This document shows, piece after piece, positions 57,681 through 64,000 of a DNA stretch of 64,000 nucleotides. The notes beneath the pieces were generated by a model. That model was not told the origin of the DNA, did no database searches, and saw only the letters and a list, made by a program, of their open reading frames with translations. The stretch spans positions 155,313 through 219,312 of the forward strand of contig NZ_JABXKP010000038.1 in the NCBI RefSeq assembly GCF_017114985.1, written 5' to 3'. Position numbers and translations under genes: made by a program. Each line of letters opens with the position of its first letter. Position 1 is the stretch's first letter. Origin of the DNA: Nostoc sp. JL33. GTDB lineage: Bacteria > Cyanobacteriota > Cyanobacteriia > Cyanobacteriales > Nostocaceae.

Positions 57681-58264
57681 TATTGTTTACCTCCTCTCTA
57701 ATTTTTAAATGTAGTTTCAGTTTAGAACATCCGAGTTCTCAGGGTAAGCTTAGATGCACCATTAAACTACAAGCGATGTCTACGAAGGGCTACGCCAACG
57801 CATTTTTGATCGTTAAAGCGATCTTCTACTCACGATCATTCACTCTTGGATCTCGGTTGTTGCAGTTTTGAGCATGAAATTTCGTGTTCAAAGGGGTTTG
57901 TCGTTATACATCACTCTTCACTCACCGAATTTTATTAAATGACTTGCCCCTGACTTGATTGCTCTTTTCAATTCTTTAATCTAAAATCCAAAATCCTTGC
58001 ATTGTCTGACTGACCATAATTCACCCTTGAATCTCGAATGTTGCTGTTTAAAGCATGAAGTTTTGAGTTCAAAGAGTAAGCGATGTCTCCGACGGGCTAC
58101 GCCTACCCTTTGACTGACCATAATTCATCCTTGAATCTCGGATGTTGCAGTTCAAAGCATGAAGTATTGAGTTCAAAGGGTAAGCGATGTCTCCGACGGG
58201 TTACGCCTAAGCAATTGAATGGAGTACAGACCCTGGTAGAGGCATGGCAATGCCGTGCCCTTGC
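57681..58264. repeat. Spacer with repeated 100-bp units and short palindromes
   Basis: Three related segments start with a variant of TTCACCCTTGAATCTCGAAT and contain GCATGAAGTTTTGAGTTCAA near 57838-57895, 58020-58080 and 58126-58190. The last two are followed by GCGATGTCTCCGACGGGCTA. The same units precede the 21-bp arrays at 61.7 and 62.8 kb. No gene is seen. Confidence 0.6.
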
Positions 58265-61200
58265 TTACCCGCGTACTTGACTCCAAACATATTTACGGCA
58301 GACTTCGCAAGCGGCTTTTGCTTCCTCTGTTTGCGGATTGGTGAAGATGGGATGGTAACGTAACCTGTCACAACAGACTTGTAACCATGCACGCCAGTCA
58401 CCGCGCCACAACCGCACTGTGCCGTCTTCACCGCCACTAACAATTGTCTGCCCATCGGCGCTGATAGCGACAGAATAGACCCGACCCTGATGACCACGCA
58501 ATGGTTCAGCTAAGGGAAGACCTTGGTGGTTCCACAACCGCACCGTGCCGTCATCACCGCCACTAACAATCGTCTGTCCATCTTGGCTAATGGCGACAGA
58601 CCTAACATAACCCTCATGACCACGCAATGGTTCAACTAAGGGAAGACCTTGATGGTTCCACAACCGCACCGTGCCGTCAGTACCACCACTGACAATCGTC
58701 TGTCCATCTTGGCTAATGGCGACAGAATACACCCAACCCTGATGACCACGCAATGGTTCAGCTAAAGAAAGACCTTGGTGGTTCCACAACCGCACCGTGC
58801 CGTCAGCACCGCCACTGACAATCGTCTGTTTATCGGCGCTGTTGCGATCGCGTTGCCCAGCAATGGCGACAGACCAGACATCACCCTGATGACCACGGAA
58901 GGGTTCAGCTAAGGGAAGACCTTGGAGGTTCCACAATCTCACCGTACCGTCACTACCGCCACTGACAATCGTCTGCCCATCGGCGCTGCTAGCGACACAA
59001 TAGACCCAACCCTCATGACCACCCAATGGTTCTGTTAAGCGAAGACCTTGGTGGTTCCACAACCACACCTTGCCGTCAGTACCGCCACTGACAATCGTCT
59101 GCCCATCGGCACTGTTGCGATCGCATTGAGGAGCAATGGCGACACAATAGACCCAACCCTGATGACCACGCAATGGTTCAGCTAAAGGAAGACCTTGACG
59201 GTTCCACAACCGCAGCGTGCCGTCAGTACCACCACTGAGAATCGTCTGTCCATCGGCACTGATGGCAACAGACCTGACATTACCCTGATGACCACGCAAT
59301 GGTTCAACTAAAAGAAGACCTTGGCGGTTCCACAACCGCACAGTGTCGTCACTACCGCCACTGACAATCGTCAGCCCATCGGCGCTGATGGCGACACAAT
59401 AGACCCAACCCTCATGACCATGCAATGGTTCAGCCAAGGGAAGACCTTGGCGGTTCCACAACTGCACTATGTGGTCATCACCGCCACTGACAATCGTCTG
59501 TCCATCGGCACTGATCGCCACAGATAAGACAACACCCTGATGACCACGCAATGGTTCAGCTAAGGGAAGACCTTGGTAGTTCCACAACCGCACCGTGCCG
59601 TCACCACCGCCACTGACAATCGTCTGCCCATCGGCACTGACCGCCACAGATAAGACAACACCCTGATGACCACGCAATGGTTTAACTAAGGGAAGACCTT
59701 GGTAGTTCCATAACCGCACCGTGCCGTCACCACCGCCACTGACAATCGTCTGCCCATCGGCGCTGATCGCCACAGAATTGACATAACCCTGATGACCACG
59801 CAATGGTTCAGCTAAGGGAAGACCTTGGTAGTTCCACAACCGCACCGTGCCGTCAGCACCGCCACTGACAATCGTCTGCCCATCGGCACTGATCGCCACA
59901 GATAAGACAACACCCTGATGACCACTCAATGGTTCAACCAAGGGAAGACCTTGGTAGTTCCACAACCGCACCGTACCGTCACCACCACCACTGACAATCG
60001 TCTGCCCATCGGCGCTGATCGCCACAGAATTGACATTATCTTCATGACCACGCAATGGTTCAGCTAAGGGAAGACCTTGGAGGTTCCACAACCGCACCGT
60101 ACCATCAGTACCGCCACTGACAATCGTCTGCCCATCGGCGCTGATCGCCACAGAATTGACATCATCCTCATGACCACGGAAGGGAATGGAGACTCTTGCT
60201 TTATTCACCACCCGATTCAAACTGTTCTGAACTGGTGCGAGAATCTGCTGCGGTAGTTTCTCTTGATTCTCACCCATAGCTTGAATTGCCAAAACTAGAC
60301 TATCTAGGGGTTGGAAAGACAATAAATTCTCTACCCTTGCCGCCTTTTCTCGCAACTGGGATTCAGTGAGTGCCCTTTCCAGTTCGGTAATGCGGTCTTT
60401 TTCATAAGCATCACTGCGCTGGTAAAAAGCTTCATCTTCCTGGGGTGATTGTAAATGGGGCTGCAATTGTTGCCAGCTATCCCTCACTTTTGCCAGCAGT
60501 CCCCCTTGCATCAAATATTTGTCATCCGGCTTTTTGTTCAACCATTCCCGCCGGGTATGTTCTAACTTATCACTCAACTGCCGCAAGTCTCGGTCTTGTT
60601 GTCGCCACTGAGCAAACTGCTGCCAACTTTCAATTAAGGCTTCATGGGCTAAATCAATCCAGTCTTCTCCTTTTTCATCTTTCGCTGTAACCAACAAGCG
60701 TCCCTTAACCAATCCCGCTTCCCCATCTAGCAACTCAGTGAGTTGTTGCTGTTGATTGAGATCATTACCTGCAATATTCAATAGTGTGGCTTTTGGTTGG
60801 CGCTGTCGGGTATCCTTTTCTCCCTCTCCTGTTCGCACCAACCGCAGAAAAATCTGCTTAATCCATTCTTTTTCCTGCTGAGTGCGTTCTTGGGTTGGGG
60901 ATTCCTCCTCATAATCTTGGTAGTGATAAACCTTTTCTGCATAAAGATTTAACGCCCCAGTTAATCCTCCCAACTTCTCATACTCTTCTAGGGTGAGTAG
61001 AGCTTTCTTTTGATGGCGTTTCTCCCAGAGTTTAGTTAAGGCAAACTCCAACAAAGGCAAGAACTTTGGTTCTTGTTTAGGATTTTGGAAAATTTTTAAT
61101 AGTAATGCTTTTTCAACACTATCACCCTGAAGCTTGGCAGGTTCGGTGATTGTTTCCTTTAAATTAACTCCGGTTAAAGGCGGCATAAAAACTGCCTGGG

Positions 61201-61498
61201 TTTGAATCAGATGAGTCACAGAGGGATAATCTAAACGGGGTTCAAGAAAATCCGTTCGCATCGTAATCACAACTGCTAACCGGGAATCATGAATCTCTAC
61301 TACCTGAGTCAGTAGTTCAATGAATCTCTGCCGTTCTTCCTGATCTGCACAAACTGTAAATACTTCCTCAAACTGATCTACCACCAGCAAAAATTTTTCT
61401 GTGCCAGGAAGATTTTCGAGATCATTAGTAGGTTTAGTCAGACTGTCTAAACTGTTGTCATACTGAGCAATTTCAACGACAAGGGCGTATTGTGTCAT
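58265..61498 (-). CDS. nSTAND-WD40 protein with internal deletion of caspase and P-loop parts
   Basis: The 1077-residue protein begins MTQYALVVEIAQYDNSLDSL, the start of a caspase-like (peptidase C14) domain. After about 30 residues it jumps to LPGTEKFLLVVDQFEEVFTV, the Walker B of an nSTAND1 NTPase. The caspase catalytic His and Cys and the Walker A motif are absent. The rest of the NTPase follows (VVITMRTDFLEPRLDYPSVT, LLEFALTKLWEKR, WIDLAHEALIESW), then a coiled coil and 14 WD40 repeats, enough for two propellers. Repeats 9 and 11 each carry a seven-residue insertion (QCDRNSA, QRDRNSA). The C-terminal tail WRAWLQVCCDRLRYHP matches the next WD40 gene. ATP binding is therefore doubtful. Confidence 0.85.
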   Translation of the reverse strand: MTQYALVVEIAQYDNSLDSLTKPTNDLENLPGTEKFLLVVDQFEEVFTVCADQEERQRFIELLTQVVEIHDSRLAVVITMRTDFLEPRLDYPSVTHLIQTQAVFMPPLTGVNLKETITEPAKLQGDSVEKALLLKIFQNPKQEPKFLPLLEFALTKLWEKRHQKKALLTLEEYEKLGGLTGALNLYAEKVYHYQDYEEESPTQERTQQEKEWIKQIFLRLVRTGEGEKDTRQRQPKATLLNIAGNDLNQQQQLTELLDGEAGLVKGRLLVTAKDEKGEDWIDLAHEALIESWQQFAQWRQQDRDLRQLSDKLEHTRREWLNKKPDDKYLMQGGLLAKVRDSWQQLQPHLQSPQEDEAFYQRSDAYEKDRITELERALTESQLREKAARVENLLSFQPLDSLVLAIQAMGENQEKLPQQILAPVQNSLNRVVNKARVSIPFRGHEDDVNSVAISADGQTIVSGGTDGTVRLWNLQGLPLAEPLRGHEDNVNSVAISADGQTIVSGGGDGTVRLWNYQGLPLVEPLSGHQGVVLSVAISADGQTIVSGGADGTVRLWNYQGLPLAEPLRGHQGYVNSVAISADGQTIVSGGGDGTVRLWNYQGLPLVKPLRGHQGVVLSVAVSADGQTIVSGGGDGTVRLWNYQGLPLAEPLRGHQGVVLSVAISADGQTIVSGGDDHIVQLWNRQGLPLAEPLHGHEGWVYCVAISADGLTIVSGGSDDTVRLWNRQGLLLVEPLRGHQGNVRSVAISADGQTILSGGTDGTLRLWNRQGLPLAEPLRGHQGWVYCVAIAPQCDRNSADGQTIVSGGTDGKVWLWNHQGLRLTEPLGGHEGWVYCVASSADGQTIVSGGSDGTVRLWNLQGLPLAEPFRGHQGDVWSVAIAGQRDRNSADKQTIVSGGADGTVRLWNHQGLSLAEPLRGHQGWVYSVAISQDGQTIVSGGTDGTVRLWNHQGLPLVEPLRGHEGYVRSVAISQDGQTIVSGGDDGTVRLWNHQGLPLAEPLRGHQGRVYSVAISADGQTIVSGGEDGTVRLWRGDWRAWLQVCCDRLRYHPIFTNPQTEEAKAACEVCRKYVWSQVRG

Positions 61499-61756
61499 CT
61501 TATTTTGTTAAAACTATTGGGAAACCGCCTATGTCTACTAAAGTACTCGAATATCCAAGTAATTTCCTCAGTATAGTTAACAACTCTAGATTCAACATTC
61601 TACTAGCATGTAAGCAACATGCCGTAGGAGCACAATATTAAAATCTTAGTGATTGGGATAAGCTCTATACCTTGCACTTCCTAGTAATTACGGAAGCGAT
61701 CGCTCCGACGGGCTACGCCTACGCCCTTCACTCACCATCATTCACCCTTGGATCTC

Positions 61757-61920
61757 GGAGTTCCGAGTTCAAAGGTCGAAGTTCCGAGTTCAGAGGTCAA
61801 AGTTCTGAGTTCAGAGGTGGAAGTTCCGAGTTGAAAGGTCGAAGTTCCAAGTTAAGAGGTGGAAGTTCCGAGTTGAAAGGTCAAAGTTCCAAGTTCAGAG
61901 GTCAAAGTTCCAAGTTCTGA
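61757..61920. repeat. 21-bp tandem repeat array, first copy
   Basis: Seven full units and one of 17 bases follow the consensus GAAGTTCCGAGTTCARAGGTS. Units differ at a few positions. It ends in TTCTGA and is followed by GGTGAAAACTGGAGTTCTGA, as in the second array. A plus-strand frame 61672-61920 stays open because the unit is a multiple of three; it encodes GRSSEFR-type heptads and is not trusted as a gene. Confidence 0.9.
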
Positions 61921-62123
61921 AGGTGAAAACTGGAGTTCTGAGCCTCAACATTGGAGATTAGAGGTTTATTTCTCCTGTTTTCTTCTCATTAGGGACTTCC
62001 AGAGAATAAAATATACAGCCAATTAAAATGATAATCATAATTCTTTAATTCCTTTACACGGTTTCACCCTAACTCTTGCTCTGGTAATGCCAGATTTTAT
62101 ACAATTTTGCTAGAGACCACTGA
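61921..62123. other. Spacer between array and EF-hand gene
   Basis: No gene is visible. The first 50 bases are duplicated after the second array at 62981-63015. Confidence 0.5.
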
Positions 62124-62160
62124 GAAAAGCCCTAGACAGCTTTAATGGCTGCTAGGGCTA
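62124..62160 (-). terminator. Terminator of the EF-hand gene
   Basis: AGCCCTAGACAGC and GCTGCTAGGGCT pair around a short loop. On the minus strand the hairpin is followed by TTTTC. It lies about 110 bases after the EF-hand stop. Confidence 0.6.
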
Positions 62161-62266
62161 TGGGGAACAGCAGAATTGTGATATTACGTTAATGAATTGT
62201 TCTGATGTGACATTTAGCTGTAGCAAACTGCAAATCAGCCAAAATTGTCACCTGAACCAATATTTT

Positions 62267-62506
62267 TTAGCTCTCAACAAAATTACCTGCTTTCTTAACT
62301 GCTTCCTTTAACTCTTCAAAGGTAATACTACCGTTTTCGTCTAAACCATACTGTACTAGTAACTCCTGGGGGCTATTGGTATTTGTTTCTGATGAGATGA
62401 TTGCACTTAAGCCAGGACTTAAAAAAAGCTCATTAATGGACACTTTGCCGTCTTGATCGCGATCTAAGTTCTTAAAAAGAGATTGAAGGTCTTGCTCGGT
62501 TGCCAT
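62267..62506 (-). CDS. Small EF-hand calcium-binding protein
   Basis: The 79-residue protein has one canonical EF-hand, DRDQDGKVSINE at 15-26, with ligands D15, D17, D19, S23 and E26. A second loop GLDENGSITFEE has Gly at its first position in place of Asp, so it is degenerate. Such small proteins buffer or sense calcium; cyanobacteria have several (CSE-like). The gene is alone between two repeat arrays and two WD40 genes. Confidence 0.82.
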   Translation of the reverse strand: MATEQDLQSLFKNLDRDQDGKVSINELFLSPGLSAIISSETNTNSPQELLVQYGLDENGSITFEELKEAVKKAGNFVES

Positions 62507-62650
62507 AAGTTTCTATCTGAATTGATTTTTCAATTTAATATCTCATTAATATCTCAAAATTAAACAAACTTATATCCTTAGACGTAGAAAGGGGTATCGC
62601 TGGGGCTTAGATCAGGTGTAGGCTGTGATACAGGGTCTACAGTTGGGGCA

Positions 62651-62746
62651 ATGAAAATCAATCGGCACGGTCGAGCCAAAGTTCTAACTCAACAAGAGAT
62701 ACAGCTAATTTTTAGTCATGGCTTGGAAAATGACCGCGATCGCTCC
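62651..62746 (+). pseudogene. N-terminal fragment of a tyrosine recombinase
   Basis: The frame starts MKINRHGRAKVLTQQEIQLI and continues FSHGLENDRDR, the usual N-terminus of cyanobacterial phage-integrase-like recombinases, whose next segment normally reads ALFxICLYTACR. Here it passes into the repeat GCGATCGCTCCAATGGGCTA and the 21-bp array. The catalytic domain is absent. A remnant of a mobile element, judged from memory of the family start. Confidence 0.55.
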
Positions 62747-62795
62747 AATGGGCTACCCTACGCCCTTCACTCACCATCATTCACCCTTGGATCTC

Positions 62796-62980
62796 GAAGT
62801 TCCGAGTTCAAAGGTCGGAGTTCCGAGTTCAGAGGTCGAAGTTCTGAGTTCAAAGGTCAGAGTTTTGAGTTCAAAGGTGGAAGTTCCAAGTTCAAAGGTG
62901 GAAGTTCCAAGTTCAGAGGTCGAAGTTCCAAGTTCAGAGGTCGAAGTTCCGAGTTCAGAGGTCGAAGTTCCGAGTTCTGA
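62796..62980. repeat. 21-bp tandem repeat array, second copy
   Basis: Eight full units and one of 17 bases have the same consensus as the array at 61757-61920 and the same left flank (TTCACCCTTGGATCTCG) and right flank (GAAAACTGGAGTTCTGAGCC). All frames in the array are open on both strands, so the predicted proteins here are repeat artefacts. Confidence 0.9.
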
Positions 62981-63061
62981 AGGGGAAAACTGGAGTTCTG
63001 AGCCTAAATGGTGGAGATAATAAGTACAGACCATTGTAAGGGCACGGCATTGCCCATTGGT

Positions 63062-63212
63062 GTCAACTTAAGCCTTGGCGAATGGAATTCGCGGCTACAC
63101 AAACAAAGTCCACCTTCGTGGACTAATACAAAATCAAAGATTCTTAACCCACGAAGGTGGGTTTTGTCTGTGTAGACGCGGTTTCTAACCGCCCTTTTAA
63201 CGTTAAGTTGAC
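63062..63212. mobile_element. MITE-like element with GTCAACTTAA ends
   Basis: GTCAACTTAA at 63062-63071 and TTAAGTTGAC at 63203-63212 are perfect inverted ends of a 151-bp element. Inside are GGAATTCGCGGCTACACAAA, a TCCACCTTCGTGGA palindrome and GTTTCTAACCGCCC. It is flanked by halves of a GGGCACGGCATTGCC palindrome that seem to have been split by, or belong to, the element. The family also occurs near 15.6, 24.7 and 34.4 kb. Confidence 0.75.
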
Positions 63213-63229
63213 TGGGCATTGCCGTGCCC

Positions 63230-64000
63230 CTACCCATGTTCTTTACTCCAAACATATTTACGGCAGACTTCACAAGCGGCTTTTGCTTCCTCAGTTTGCG
63301 GATTGGTGAAGATGGGATGGTAGCGTAGGCGATTGCAACAGACTTGCAACCATGCACGCCAACCACCCCGCCACAACCGCACAGTGCCGTCACCACCGCC
63401 ACTGACAATGGTCTGCCCATCGGCGCTGATGGCGACAGAATAAACCCAACCTTCATGACCACGCAAAGGTTCAGCTAAGAGAAGACCTTGGAGGTTCCAC
63501 AACCGCACTGTGCCGTCACCACCGCCACTGACGATCGTCTGCCCATCGGCGCTGATCGCCACAGAATTGACATAACCCTGATGACCACGCAAAGGTTCAG
63601 CTAAGGTCTGACCTTGCAGGTTCCACAACCGCACTGTGCCGTCACCACCGCCACTGACAATGGTCTGCCCATCGGCGCTGATGGCGACAGACCTGACATC
63701 ACCTTCATGACCACGCAAAGGTTCAGCTAAGGTCTGACCTTGGAGGTTCCACAACCGCACTGTGCCGTTACCACCGCCACTGACGATCGTCTGCCCATCG
63801 GCGCTGATGGCGACAGACCTGACATAACCTTTATGACCACGCAAAGGTTCAGCTAAGGTCTGACCTTGCAGGTTCCACAACCGCACTGTGCCGTCAACAC
63901 CGCCACTGACAATCGTCTGCCCATCGGCGCTGAAGGCGACAGAATTGACATAACCTTTATGACCACGCAAAGGTTCAGCTAAGGTCTGACCTTGCAGGTT
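63230..64000 (-). CDS. WD40-repeat protein, C-terminal part (runs off window)
   Basis: The frame is open to the window edge, so the true start is outside. At least five full WD40 repeats are visible with GHKGYVNSVAFSADG, IVSGGVDGTVRLWN and QGQTLAEPLR, then the tail WRAWLQVCCNRLRYHP. Tail and repeats are almost identical to the protein at 58265-61498, so the two are recent paralogues. Whether an NTPase or caspase domain is present upstream cannot be seen. Confidence 0.88.
   Translation of the reverse strand, partial: NLQGQTLAEPLRGHKGYVNSVAFSADGQTIVSGGVDGTVRLWNLQGQTLAEPLRGHKGYVRSVAISADGQTIVSGGGNGTVRLWNLQGQTLAEPLRGHEGDVRSVAISADGQTIVSGGGDGTVRLWNLQGQTLAEPLRGHQGYVNSVAISADGQTIVSGGGDGTVRLWNLQGLLLAEPLRGHEGWVYSVAISADGQTIVSGGGDGTVRLWRGGWRAWLQVCCNRLRYHPIFTNPQTEEAKAACEVCRKYVWSKEHG

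Noticed and set aside
58207..58497. Minus-strand 96-codon frame at the end of the WD40 gene
   Set aside because: It lies out of frame within the WD40 gene, and a similar shadow occurs at the same place in the paralogue.
61672..61920. Open frame with GRSSEFR-type heptads
   Set aside because: The 21-bp array keeps any frame open; a similar frame exists on the other strand of the second array, so no coding evidence.
61748..62985. CRISPR array
   Set aside because: Units are contiguous 21-bp repeats without unique spacers, and no cas gene is present.
62718..63034. Overlapping frames on both strands through the second array
   Set aside because: Same artefact of a repeat unit divisible by three.

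Overview
The window looks like chromosomal DNA of a filamentous, probably heterocyst-forming cyanobacterium of the Nostoc/Anabaena type. The evidence is the many HIP1 octamers (GCGATCGC), oxygenic-photosynthesis genes (chlM, petN), cyanobacterial families (ycf46, UPF0182, DUF2808, GUN4 fusion, GH100 invertase, three-gene transhydrogenase), long non-coding spacers, and dense families of short dispersed palindromic repeats. The genus is inferred from these traits; no rRNA gene is present.

Layout. 1-3.1 kb: the start of egtD (ergothioneine pathway), a decayed egtC-like gene split by a small inverted-repeat element, a SET-domain methyltransferase, and gene remnants. 3.1-4 kb: two small membrane-protein genes. 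4.4-10.3 kb: three tandem paralogous AAA/STAND-like ATPases. The second is fused through TPRs and a membrane segment to an amino-acid-receptor-like binding domain; the third has lost its P-loop lysine. 10.4-15.3 kb: chlM, a DUF433/DUF5615 toxin-antitoxin operon with a broken toxin, a DUF4288 gene and an HTH-NACHT ATPase. 16.1-24.6 kb: sbcC, a PG-binding/SPOR protein, a kinase-GUN4 fusion, an SH3 protein and ycf46. 24.9-27.9 kb: two PIN-toxin modules. 28.2-31.7 kb: the rpmH-rnpA-PH-yidC-khpB block plus yceD. 33.1-36.2 kb: pntA1-pntA2-pntB with a repeat element inside. 36.5-38.9 kb: a UDG-like protein and two more toxin modules. 39.3-46.7 kb: signalling region with a four-GAF kinase (first GAF cyanobacteriochrome-like), petN, an ethylene-receptor hybrid kinase and a REC-kinase. 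46.8-53.7 kb: a repeat-disrupted membrane protein, an exonuclease, an SDR pseudogene, invertase and small unknowns. 54-57.7 kb: UPF0182 and a broken vapC module. 58.3-64 kb: two WD40 paralogues with two 21-bp tandem arrays, an EF-hand gene and an integrase fragment between them.

Two themes stand out. First, short palindromic repeats of about 21-27 bp, a multiple of three, sit inside coding sequences. Some are tolerated in frame (four-GAF kinase, four-helix-bundle protein, probably UPF0182 and WD40); others break genes (membrane protein at 46.8 kb, SDR). Larger inverted-repeat elements split egtC and lie inside the pnt operon. Second, signal-sensing P-loop proteins are unusually dense (three AAA paralogues, NACHT, nSTAND-WD40), and several are atypical: a receptor fusion, a Walker A mutant, and a WD40 protein whose caspase and P-loop parts are deleted. 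The AAA/receptor cluster at 4.4-10.3 kb is the best candidate for an undescribed system; its function cannot be read from sequence alone.
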